Source: Epiperipatus broadwayi (Eukaryota > Onychophora > Udeonychophora > Euonychophora > Peripatidae). From it: 64,000 bases of DNA. Positions 49,901 to 59,641 of this stretch are shown here, piece after piece. Where the stretch lies: contig JAQFVV010012546.1 in the NCBI GenBank assembly GCA_028023455.1, positions 2,960,532-3,024,531 of the forward strand, given 5' to 3'. Made by a program: the position numbers and the translations under genes. The notes under the pieces were generated by a model. That model saw only the letters and a list, made by a program, of their open reading frames with translations, did not search any database and was not told where the DNA came from. The first letter of the stretch is position 1. Each line of letters begins with the position of its first letter.

Positions 49901-50156
49901 TAGGAAGAAGGTGATTTCCTGTTATTAATGATGATTCCTACCCCTCCAGCAGCTGATGTATTTGTAGACAGAAGAGTGAAGCCCAGTTTTGAAAGTTCGA
50001 GAATTATGTGAGGGTTGGAGTTTAGGTGATATTTGGTCTCTCCTAAGAATAAAATATGAGATGTAAGAAGGAAAAATGCCTAATCGCATATAAACGGTCA
50101 GTAGAATTAATTCCCCTGATGTTAAGACCAATGATTTGGCACTTGATCCTATCCAT
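46954..50156 (-). pseudogene. LINE ORF2: APE endonuclease, reverse transcriptase, zinc motif
   Basis: ORF2 starts at ATG 50156 (MDRIKCQIIGLNIRGINST), 24 bases after the preceding frame stops. The endonuclease continues with SKLGFTLLSTNTSAAGGVGI and ILLGDFN, then SDHLVL (catalytic Asp-His). The reverse transcriptase carries QLDISEAFD (motif A), SIPQGSPLSGLLF (motif B) and AYMDD (motif C), at residues 440-448, 498-510 and 541-545 counted from Met 49803. The C-terminus has C-x2-C-x8-H-x4-C (CHNCHRTCETFDHMINDC). Three lesions break it: a stop with frameshift near 50045, an in-frame TAG near 49823 and an in-frame TGA at 47722-47724. All catalytic motifs are intact, so the decay is recent. The protein would nick target DNA and reverse-transcribe the LINE RNA. 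Confidence 0.9.
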
Positions 50157-50177
50157 AAAGATTATTGCTGCTTGGTT

Positions 50178-50903
50178 TTACCGCCAGCGGAATCTTTGAT
50201 TGAAGGTTGTAATGGTCCTTGTGATCACTGAATTTCTGATCTGGCAAGGATGGCCTGTGGAAATCAGCTTGAAAGAGCTCAGGTTCATTGTGTGATTCAT
50301 GACTGAGAGAGTTTTTTGGTGTGCTTTGTACCTTCCTCTTGTTTTTTTCAGAACAGAATTTACACTGTAGGGAAAGGAGAACTTTAGGTAGTTTGGCTCG
50401 GAAGCAGGAAATAGGTGTGAGTCCTCTTCTTCAGAGAAGGCCTTTGAAAGTTTGGAAGATTTTTGTTTATTATTAGCATTAGGGGGTAGGTTGAGATCCA
50501 TGTCTGAGACATAGTCAGAGATGGGTGGTGAAGATCTATTTTTTGTAGGTGTGGGAGCTTTCATATGGGATGAATTTGTATAGGATATTGATAGTTTTGA
50601 TGCGTCCATTATAGATTTAGTGTTAGAAACCACAGGTTTTGATCTTAGAGGTCTTGGGGTTCCGAGTGCATTGTTATGGTCTTGATGGTCCATGCTAAGA
50701 GGTGCATCATCTGTATTGTCAGAAGAGATTGTTAGATTTTTGTGTCTAGAGGCATTATTTGGTTCTTTTGGTTTTGAGTCTTTTGGTAAGTTGTCTGGTT
50801 TCTGTGAGTTATCTTTGGGCTTGGAGCCATTTGGGTTTTGATATGCTATTTGTATCTGTTTGCTGTCATTGGATGGTTTTCCCTTGAGTTTATTAGGATT
50901 CAT
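50178..50903 (-). CDS. LINE middle open reading frame, 241 aa, unknown function
   Basis: This frame lies between ORF1 and ORF2. Its ATG sits inside the last codons of ORF1 (ATGAATCCTAA, an 11-base overlap in another phase) and it ends 22 bases before the ORF2 ATG. The product is hydrophilic and rich in Ser, Asn, Pro, Lys and Asp, with basic stretches at the end (RTITTFNQRFRWR). No domain is recognised. It could be a separate accessory protein translated by termination-reinitiation. It could equally be the C-terminal tail of ORF1 cut off by a frameshift. The neat stop-start overlap favours the first reading but does not prove it. Confidence 0.65.
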   Translation of the reverse strand: MNPNKLKGKPSNDSKQIQIAYQNPNGSKPKDNSQKPDNLPKDSKPKEPNNASRHKNLTISSDNTDDAPLSMDHQDHNNALGTPRPLRSKPVVSNTKSIMDASKLSISYTNSSHMKAPTPTKNRSSPPISDYVSDMDLNLPPNANNKQKSSKLSKAFSEEEDSHLFPASEPNYLKFSFPYSVNSVLKKTRGRYKAHQKTLSVMNHTMNLSSFKLISTGHPCQIRNSVITRTITTFNQRFRWR

Positions 50904-53628
50904 AAAAGTCTTTGGTGTTGGTTACTCTACTGTAGGATTCAACTTCAGCTTCAACAGTATGCAGGCCTGGAGTGTTTGTGGTTAGCATTTCATTATGTGT
51001 GACATTAGCAGGTGTGAGTGTATGAGGTGCTTTACATTTGTGAAACTTATTTTCCTTTTGACCACAAAAGGTGCATATTTTTGCTGGGCATTCTTTAATG
51101 AGATGTGTTCTTAGGCCACAATGAAAACATTGCGGCCTGACACCAACGAAGGAAAGTATCATTGGACAACCTTTTGCTTTAATGGTAGTTGGTATGTCAG
51201 TGGGCCCTAGGCCTTTTCTTAGTTGAATTTGAAATGATGCAGTGTTGGATAGGATGGACTTGATCGTCTTGTCTACTGGCAGATATGAGAAATTCTGGAT
51301 TTTCCCGTAAGGTAAAAGGATTTCTTGGAGGAGATTATTGTCAAGGCCCATGATACAATTCTTGAGGGTTCCGATAAGGGTAGCAGGTCTGTTTGTATCA
51401 ACATATATAAGGAATTTGTTGTCTAGTTTTTTGAAATTTGATTTAAATTCATTTTGGAAGGCCCAAGTGGCAAATTCGACAGCAATGTATCTGTCGTTTG
51501 GGTGAGTGAGGATCCGGTGTATGCCCTCTGTTAATTTGTATTGTTTTATCAATTCATATAGTGCTGTAATGGGGAATTTATAGAGTGAGAAATTTGGTTC
51601 TGTCACTGCCAGAACAATACTTTTATCATTGTGGTAGTTTACTAAGGATTTGAGGAGGGTTGGAGGTATTGTTTGGTTGAAGTCAACACAGAGGCCTTGG
51701 TATTGTTTCTCAGTGAAGTCATTTATGGAGAATTCATCGGTCTCAAGCCCCAAGAAGGTTTGATTTTCCTGTTGTAGATTTTTTAGTTTTAGTATATCTA
51801 ACATGGTAAGGTCGTGATTAATTTTACTTGCTGTTCCGGGTATGGAGCAGGTTTCATTGTATGAATTAGTTTTTAAGTTGTTGGTATTTTGTATAGACTT
51901 AGATGGACTTGTAGTACCAATTTTTGCTATGTTAGCATATGATATGTGGCTCCTAGATGAACTGTTAGCCATTGTATTACAGTTTTTTGCAATAGGTGTT
52001 ATGTGAGGAAGGTAATTTAAATCACTCTGTGTCAAATCTAGTGTTGGGTTTGTCTGCTTGATTGTTGAATAGTTTCCCTTATGACCGGTATGGAAAATTT
52101 TATTTTCATCTTCTTCTCTCTGGTAGTTGAGATTCTGAGAGTAAGAGGGAAGAGTTGGGAATTCATCTATAGAAAGTGGCATGCTTTGTAAGGAAGTATT
52201 TTGAACACTAGTTGTATTGGTATGTTTTAATACGGGTTCCGGTATTGTATTATGCGTGTGTGTTGTTTCAGAACTATATTTATTTATAGTATCAGTTTTG
52301 GGCGAGTTTGAATTAGTTAAAAAGTTGTTTTCAGGCGGTAAATTGTTCGCGGGGTTAATTTTTGGTTGAGTCTCACATTTATTCCTAGTTGAATGCGTCG
52401 ATACGGGAAGTGGCGCTATTGCGTTATTTTCTGTTGAATCTTCAGATATTAGTGTAGTATTATCATTAATATATGAGCTGCAGCTATTTGTTTCTGTGTA
52501 TTTTTTAGTTTTGGTGCCTTTATTATTTAATTTATGTGCCGGTTCAGGCCAATGGATTACGTCCGTATTAAAATTTTTTTCTTTAGTACCTTGTTTATCC
52601 GCTATGAGTGACGGGCCAGTAGAAGTGTAGCCTGTTGAACAGTATTCGTCGTTATTCACTGTAGCATCTGAAAACTCGTGGATCATTTCTGAGATTGTTT
52701 GCTTAGAGGTCTTTATTTTAGGTATATTATGATGTGAATTTTGTTTATTATTACTATTACAGTTAAAATCTATATTATTTTTATCATTTATTTCCGTAGA
52801 TATTTCGTTGGTTTTAGAATCGCTAATGACATGGCTTTCCGGTATTAACTGAGGCTGGTAAGAATAATTTTTATGTTTATTATCAGTAATATTTGTGATG
52901 TTGAGGTTAGCTGTTGTATTATGCTTGGTCTCATGTACCTTAATTAGCATCTTGTGTGTACAATTGGTTTCACAAAGCTTACATAAATCTTCCGCTGTAT
53001 TTACGCTGTCTTCATTTTTGTTTGCGTCATCAGATGTCGTTGCGATTTTTTGCTTTCCATATTTTTCTATAGCACTTGAATTATCGGAGGCCAGATTTTG
53101 GTTATTAGTGCTAAAAGGTTTATTTCCTTTTATGATTTGAGAGTTCATTTTTAAGCGAGTTTGTGATATTTTTTCAACTTGAATGCAACCTTCAGAGTTT
53201 TGATTGGATGTTACGCTGTTGTCTAAAGTATATTCCACCGCATTGGCAATTACGTTAACATTTGAAACATTTGCATGCGCTTCAGGAATGGTAGGGCCTA
53301 TGCTAAAAACATTGTTGGCTTTCAGTATTTTCAGCAGCCTAAGGTTAGTATTCCGGTATTTAGGCACGCTATGTGAATAAAATTTCTTAGTATTAATGGT
53401 AACGTTGGAACTCTGTGAGTTTTCAGCACTGTTGTTTAAGTCATATCCTATGCCTAGGTCTATGTTACCCTTCAGGCTCTGGATAACGTTCAAATTCACG
53501 GAGTACTCTGTGACTTCAGATTTTGTTGTTTTAACTCTATCGCAATTATCAGATTCATTTACATTTTTATTTTTTATTAGATCTTGGGAATACATATAGT
53601 CATGATTATTATCATTGTAATTAAGCAT
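50893..53628 (-). CDS. LINE ORF1 protein with CCHC zinc knuckles, 911 aa
   Basis: An intact 911-residue frame forms the nucleic-acid-binding Gag-like protein of the LINE, expected to coat the RNA and assist reverse transcription. The first roughly 600 residues are low-complexity (Asn, Thr, Ser, Lys rich) and probably disordered. Residues of about 640-830 look folded (YIAVEFATWAFQNEF, FLIYVDTNRP, LLPYGKIQNFSYL) and may be an RRM-like domain; this is inference. Two zinc knuckles follow at about 834-864: CFHCGLRTHLIKEC (C-x2-C-x4-H-x4-C) and CTFCGQKENKFHKC (C-x2-C-x7-H-x-C). ORF1 proteins of this kind are usually shorter, so the long N-terminus is unusual. The frame is undamaged although ORF2 is broken. 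Confidence 0.85.
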   Translation of the reverse strand: MLNYNDNNHDYMYSQDLIKNKNVNESDNCDRVKTTKSEVTEYSVNLNVIQSLKGNIDLGIGYDLNNSAENSQSSNVTINTKKFYSHSVPKYRNTNLRLLKILKANNVFSIGPTIPEAHANVSNVNVIANAVEYTLDNSVTSNQNSEGCIQVEKISQTRLKMNSQIIKGNKPFSTNNQNLASDNSSAIEKYGKQKIATTSDDANKNEDSVNTAEDLCKLCETNCTHKMLIKVHETKHNTTANLNITNITDNKHKNYSYQPQLIPESHVISDSKTNEISTEINDKNNIDFNCNSNNKQNSHHNIPKIKTSKQTISEMIHEFSDATVNNDEYCSTGYTSTGPSLIADKQGTKEKNFNTDVIHWPEPAHKLNNKGTKTKKYTETNSCSSYINDNTTLISEDSTENNAIAPLPVSTHSTRNKCETQPKINPANNLPPENNFLTNSNSPKTDTINKYSSETTHTHNTIPEPVLKHTNTTSVQNTSLQSMPLSIDEFPTLPSYSQNLNYQREEDENKIFHTGHKGNYSTIKQTNPTLDLTQSDLNYLPHITPIAKNCNTMANSSSRSHISYANIAKIGTTSPSKSIQNTNNLKTNSYNETCSIPGTASKINHDLTMLDILKLKNLQQENQTFLGLETDEFSINDFTEKQYQGLCVDFNQTIPPTLLKSLVNYHNDKSIVLAVTEPNFSLYKFPITALYELIKQYKLTEGIHRILTHPNDRYIAVEFATWAFQNEFKSNFKKLDNKFLIYVDTNRPATLIGTLKNCIMGLDNNLLQEILLPYGKIQNFSYLPVDKTIKSILSNTASFQIQLRKGLGPTDIPTTIKAKGCPMILSFVGVRPQCFHCGLRTHLIKECPAKICTFCGQKENKFHKCKAPHTLTPANVTHNEMLTTNTPGLHTVEAEVESYSRVTNTKDFYES

Positions 53629-54092
53629 TGTATGAGAAGTATCAACTTTACTCTGATCTTTCGGCAGGTTTACTGTTTCTTTATTAGGTTCTTGACCCTT
53701 TATGACGTTTCTAAATAATTTCTTTTTTTTTTAGATGTCTGTTGCATTTTTTTGATATTTTTAGTTTATATAATGCTTGACTCTTTTTTGGCTTCGAATT
53801 AACAAGCTAATTCTTTTAGATTTATCATTTATTCTGGGAGATCTTTTTTTATTTTTTATTGCGATTTTACCACTGTTAATTGTGCTATCAAGAGATTCAA
53901 AACATATCCCATATTTCGGATTGTGGGCTAAATTTCCCACATCCATCAGAACTATATTAATAAAACCCTTACCTTAACCAATAAAGATGATATTTGTTGG
54001 ATGGCTGGTGTTCTAAGGGCTTTTGAATTAAAATTCTTCACAGAGCTGAGGTAGATGGCTGCCAACTTAGTCAAACGTAGGTGGCGTATCTT
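53629..54092 (-). promoter_or_regulatory. LINE 5' UTR, presumed internal promoter
   Basis: Sequence between the element's inferred 5' end and the ORF1 ATG. Non-LTR elements carry an internal promoter here. No specific core motif was identified beyond a GC-richer first 100 bases (AAGATACGCCACCTACG at the minus-strand start). Confidence 0.45.
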
Positions 54093-54622
54093 GCTTGAAT
54101 GAATGACGCTGGTGAAAATTACTAGAATTTACTATACGTCATTCTTATTTGAAATTAAATGTATGTAAATAAATCAATTATTTTATATAGGGAGATGTTT
54201 ATAAACTGTAATAGTTAAACAGCATTAAGCTGTTGCACACGCGCTTTGCAGATTTTTAACTATAAATGACTGAATACTAACATCGCGCTATATAAAATAA
54301 AATAATTGATTTATTTACATACATTTAATTTCAAATAAGAATGACGTATTGTAAATTCTAGTAATTTTCACCAGCGTCATTCATTCAAGCATGTAAAAGT
54401 AATTTAAAGTGATTATTTAATATCTTCACGCTTTCACTTTCAGACATTTAAGATTTGCCCATACAAAAGCGTTTGGGTTAGAAAAGATAGCTGGCCACTC
54501 TATCTTTTCCCAAAGACTTTATCATGTCTTTGAAGTGTTAGTATTCAGTCATTTATAGTTAAAAATCTGCAAAGCGCATGTGCAACATCTTATAGCTGTT
54601 TAACTATTACATAAAATTATAC

Positions 54623-57600
54623 TGTAAAAGAACAGAAGTAAAGTTGTTATAGAATTAAAGCAGATTATTATTATTTTTTGTAAAATATGCTTGAAGATGC
54701 TAGCAAATAAATCATAGGTTTAAAGAGTGTAATTTCGAACTTGCTTGAAAGAATGAAAATTGTTTGTTATAAAGCATTATTTTATTACAAATAAAATTGA
54801 AGTTGCAAATTAGTCGTATTTGTTCCTAGAACTCATTCCCTTTCATTCATTATGTATAATGGTTCACATTTTCATCCCCTTTCATTCATTATGTATAATG
54901 GTTCACATTTTATTAATATATTTTGATTACTATGGAATATGTATTGTTTATTAAACTGCAAATTTATAATATATTTCAACATGCACTCACATATGTAATG
55001 CCGATGCTTTACATATATAATATTGCATATATAAATTAAAATTATAGTATAAATAGAACTAAAAAATAATAATGTTGATATCAATAGTAAATGAAGAGAA
55101 TACATTTACATATATTTATTCTGTCTGTATTTTCTCATTCATAATCATATAAATAATAAAAATTATAAAAAAGTAGACTATACTGTAACTTTAGGTTTTT
55201 AAATAAATGAATATCAAGAGACCAGAAACACTCTGTGAAAATATTTTTTCCAATAACTTTTTCTCTGTAAAAAAAAATAACAATTGTATTATCAGCAAAC
55301 AATAATCTTTTCTAGTTGTTTTGATATTATATCTACCTTGACTTTGGAGTTTCTATAGTCACCCATTAATTGTTGTTATTTTATTCAGATTCTGGGTTAA
55401 ATTCTTAGATGCAATATTAAGAATTGTTTACAAGTGTTATTTTTGTTACTAATTAAAGTAAAGTCTTCAGTATTATTTAACAAAGAAATTCATAAAACTT
55501 TTAGGTTTACAATTAGAAAACATTTTATTATTCAAATACTGTATTACATTAAAGTGTTACATAAAATATGTTTTCAACTTAACGCAAAGAAATATTGTTA
55601 ATAAATATGATGACATTATAGATTCCAGGTAGAAAAATGTCTAATACCATTTTATGAAATTTACAAATTTTAAAGTTTTACTTTTTATTTCTTTATATTT
55701 TTTGGATAGTGATAACTGAAGTAGTATATTATTTATGCAGCATGTTTTGATAATTGAAATAAATTATATCACAGCTTCAATGTTTATTAGATTGTTTTAT
55801 TTACAATGCTAACTTAAGGCTTTTATTTAATCACCAGATGCAACTAATCCTGCAAAGATCCTATGTTTTTTTAATTGGCTATTTTAAGAAATTTTTTAAG
55901 ATTTAATGTACATTAAACAAAAGATTTTCAATGTCAGAAACACTGGTCTAAAAGACCGTCATGACATATGAATACATAAACTCCAGACTTTCAGTCTGTC
56001 ATTTGTGTAGTAATTGGTTATTTTAAAAGAAAACATTTCTGATGTAATATAAACTAAATAAAACATTAATATTATATAAATAAATTTGTGAATTTTAATA
56101 AAGGTAAATTAAAATTTACATTTTTAAATATACCTGTTATATTTGACAACATTAAGATACAAATATATATTTATAGAAGTGCCCTCTAAATAAAAAAAAT
56201 ATTTTTTGTCAGTTTTTTGATAGAATCCAACTAATTGTAATAGTTTTAGCTTTATTAATAGTTAATGTTTATTAATGTCAGAACACAGAAATGCCGATCA
56301 TTTTTGTAATTTTTTTTATTAAATATAACTATAACATTTTTTTAAATTCATGGCATTAACTATTTTTTAAGATTTAATGTAAATATGTCTTATTATTAAA
56401 CATTGCTGAATATGGCATTGATCTAAACTATATTAGCAGTTGACAGACCATGAAATTACAAAGTGCCTTAATATTGAAATATGAATTAGGATTTGTGGCT
56501 ATTTTTGCAGCTGGCTGGTAACCTTTACTACAAAATATGTACTGATTTTTTTTTCAGCATTTTTTATTCAATGGCACAATTACTTCCTTTGCATGATTGT
56601 AAATTTGGCGCGTGATATAAATTAAACATTGAACATTCATCAAGCAGATAACAGGAAAAACATAAATTATATATATAAGATAATTATTCTCTAAAAAAAA
56701 TATTATTTATTGTGTATATGGATGTAAAAGTAATCATCTGCTCTAGCATACTCTGCTAAGAACAAGTAAATAATATATTATAATGTTTTCCGTTTTGCTA
56801 GGCCTCTACACGCTATATAAACTGCGAGCGAGTTGATCAAGCTATGTCCAAAAAGAAGAAAGTTGTATTTCGATTTCTATAAAAAACATAGCTATATTTC
56901 CTGATCAACTCAGCCTTGTAATTGTTGAGAATTATGCTATTGACGAAATCAGCTTTTAATTTATTTAATATGGCGCCAGAGTTCTACAAGAACCCACTGA
57001 AACCATCACATAGCATCTCGCAAATTAAAAAGAAAAGACATTTTTAAAATTATTGGTCTTAGATTTTAAGAATCGGTAATTCTACCGTAAACTAGAATTA
57101 TCTTTTAAATATTATTTTTCCTGGAACTTATAACATATTGGCAAAGGTAAATTATGGTTTAAATCTTATTAAACTAATAATAAATTTAACAATTTAAAAA
57201 AAAAGATAATTATTATTAATAACGCACAAATGAAAATTGGTATTAGAAATATTTTTATTCTAATAGACTAAAAAAAACATTTGAAATAAATTACTTATCA
57301 AATAAATTGGAGAGAACACACTTAATTCAGACGTGAATCAATTAATAAAAAAACAATTTTACAATTACTGTTCACTTCCAAATTTCTTTTAGAAAGTTAC
57401 TTAAAAATGAATGTCTCTTGCACAAGAAATTTAATGTCTCTATCGGGATTGTTTAAACATATTTTTAAGAATTGCTTGCAAACGTTACTTTTGTCACAAT
57501 CAGGATAATGAAGCATAACTTATCGGTAAGTTTTATAGTGAATTCAAGATGGTTGTAGATAACTATGCTTAGTTTTTCGGGGTTAAAATGAGCTCATGGC

Positions 57601-59530
57601 CTTTGATTATTAGTTGATCTTGCGGTCCATTCTCCTAGTGGGTCACGAAAGCTTTTCTGGTGTACATCTTCAGGCATGATGTCCGCAGAAGCTCCGGTTC
57701 ACTCCGACATGCCAAATTACTTCAGCGTAGAGCGATCTTGGATATATTATTGTTATCCAAGACCAACTAGAGAAACCAACGAACAAGACGTTCTTCAAAC
57801 TGACCTCTGCCTTTTATACTAGAGGCCCAGTTTTCTGAATTCTGCGCATGCTATTATCATGGCATTTTGTGCTTATAATCTTATACAGTCTTTATCATTT
57901 TTCAATTACTAAGTTCTCATTTTTTTATCAAGTTTTTCAGCCATGTTTAATTAGCTAAAATATTTTTCTTTTAGTTAATCTTTTTACTTGCTTTTGGAAT
58001 TCTTTTGTTCTCTCCAATTCTACTTTTATTTCTGATTACATAAAAAAAAATACGAAAGAATAATTTAACTTTCATTGTACGTTATTTTTTTAAAAAAAAA
58101 AAATTAGTCAAAAAAAAAATCTAAATTTACTTTTATTTTTTAGCTTTTACCAAATGCCAATATATTTGCAACGTATATAATTAAACATTACAATATATAA
58201 TGTTTTTTTAAGTATAAAAAGAATAATTATGCAAATGATGAATGGTAAAATTGGTGAAAAAATTATTTACAGAAAGTCAATACAAAATACCCCCCCCAAC
58301 TTTTGTTTATGGGTTGAAAAAAATTTGTACAATTTTATTTATAACTTAATTCGAATTTTCTTATTTATTTCCATAATTAAAAGTAAAACGTTTTATTATA
58401 TATTCTCTTAACCGAACATTCATTAATGACAATTACTTGTACATTTAGTCAAATATTTATATTTTGCTTATATGCAAGACAAGTTCTATATTGGAAGGTC
58501 CAATTCAGATCCCTGAGGTATACATATCATGTCTTAGTGATAATTCATAATTTTCATTTAGTATCTTTGATTAATTACAAATAAATAACCGATAGTCTTA
58601 TTGCTTGGAAGTTCGGAACAAATTTCAATGCCAGAAGTAATAACATTAATTGACTTAAAGAATTATATTTATTATATAAATATTATTTTGTAATGATTAT
58701 GCGATCTGATTTCTACAGCGAAGGTTTCATCAACTTCAATCTCTAGACATGTCTGTAAAATATCTATTGTTGGCACTGAGCTCTAAAGCCAATTATAGTG
58801 TTTAAAATCAAAGAAATTTAAAACACAACATACACGGACTTTTATGAGTGACTAATATTTACTATTTTTACAAGGAATGGATCATGAAAGTAATGGGAAA
58901 GGGAAAAAAACATTTTTGTATTATACATTAATTCAAGTTACTTAATTAATAAAAACACGAATATTTAACAGACTGTAAGTGAATGCTATACATGATTTAC
59001 ATATTATAAATATCAAATTATTGCAGAATTTAAGTTTACATAAATGCTTTTAAATGAATGGTTAAAGATTAATTCAAATTATTTAAAAACTAAAGTAAAA
59101 AACATATCTAACAGAGAAACATGAGAATAAAGTATGTGAATCTTTTATGAATTTCATATTGTTGTAATTCTTTAATTTAAAACCTTCTTTACTCTCAAGG
59201 ATGTTAAATAATTACATTTTTAAAATGAAACGGAACCATTTATAACACCACAGCAATTTTAAAAATATTACACAAGATCTCTAAAACACAAAAATATCAG
59301 AAAATATATTTTGGCGTTTTGATTTTAACATTATTTGTGGAGTATTTTGTATCACATCCTCATTCTTCAAATTTCATACTTTTAAAATACTTTTTCTTTC
59401 ATATATTTTAGTTTTTTAAGGCTCAATAAAGAAATGTAGTTTTTATAAACCTACTACAACTAAAACTATTGCACAACATGATCAACTAATAAAAGTATAT
59501 TCTTAAATAATTTAAAGACTTACTGAAGTT
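54623..59530. other. Intergenic desert
   Basis: Nothing clearly genic. A 39-bp tandem duplication lies at 54834-54911. A GC-richer patch at 57590-57860 has no convincing frame. A C-run occurs near 58290. The remainder is AT-rich and unique within the window. Confidence 0.5.
54834..54911. repeat. Tandem duplication, 39 bp x 2
   Basis: Two adjacent copies of a unit containing TTTCATTCATTATGTATAAT and GGTTCACATTTT, differing by one base at the start. Confidence 0.88.
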
Positions 59531-59641
59531 TATTATGTCAATAATATGCTCTATGAAATTTAGCACAAAGATGAACAGATAACATATATTTAAGGATCAG
59601 AGATCATTTTATCCATTATAAAAAATAAACTTAGATTGCTT

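Larger units (their letters stand above)
46821..54092 (-). mobile_element. Near full-length LINE retrotransposon (7.3 kb)
   Basis: A minus-strand non-LTR retrotransposon has a 5' UTR of about 460 bp (53629-54092), ORF1, a middle frame, a damaged ORF2 and a 3' UTR (46821-46953) ending in AATAAA-rich sequence. Its boundaries are set by comparison with the uninterrupted partner at 54383-54400, where ACTTTTA-CAT-GCTTGAATG is continuous. At the insertion, CAT is missing and no target duplication is seen. The layout (ORF1 with zinc knuckles; ORF2 with APE endonuclease, reverse transcriptase and a C-terminal CCHC motif; no RNase H seen) fits the I/Jockey/R1-like grouping. The clade was not resolved. 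Confidence 0.88.
46550..54622. repeat. Foldback repeat carrying a nested LINE
   Basis: CATAAAATTATAC occurs as a 13-bp direct repeat at 46550-46562 and 54610-54622 and bounds the whole structure. Inside, the left part (46563-46820 plus 54093-54290) and the right part (54290-54609) are inverted copies of one repeat. Shared words include GTTAAACAGC, GCGCTTTGCAGATTTTTAAC and AAAGACATGATAAAGTCTTT. The repeat contains small hairpins, such as CAAAGAC-ATGATAA-AGTCTTTG and AAAGATAG...CTATCTTT. The left copy is interrupted by a LINE, and the right copy keeps the uninterrupted sequence across the same point (54383-54400). The family is unknown. Confidence 0.75.
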
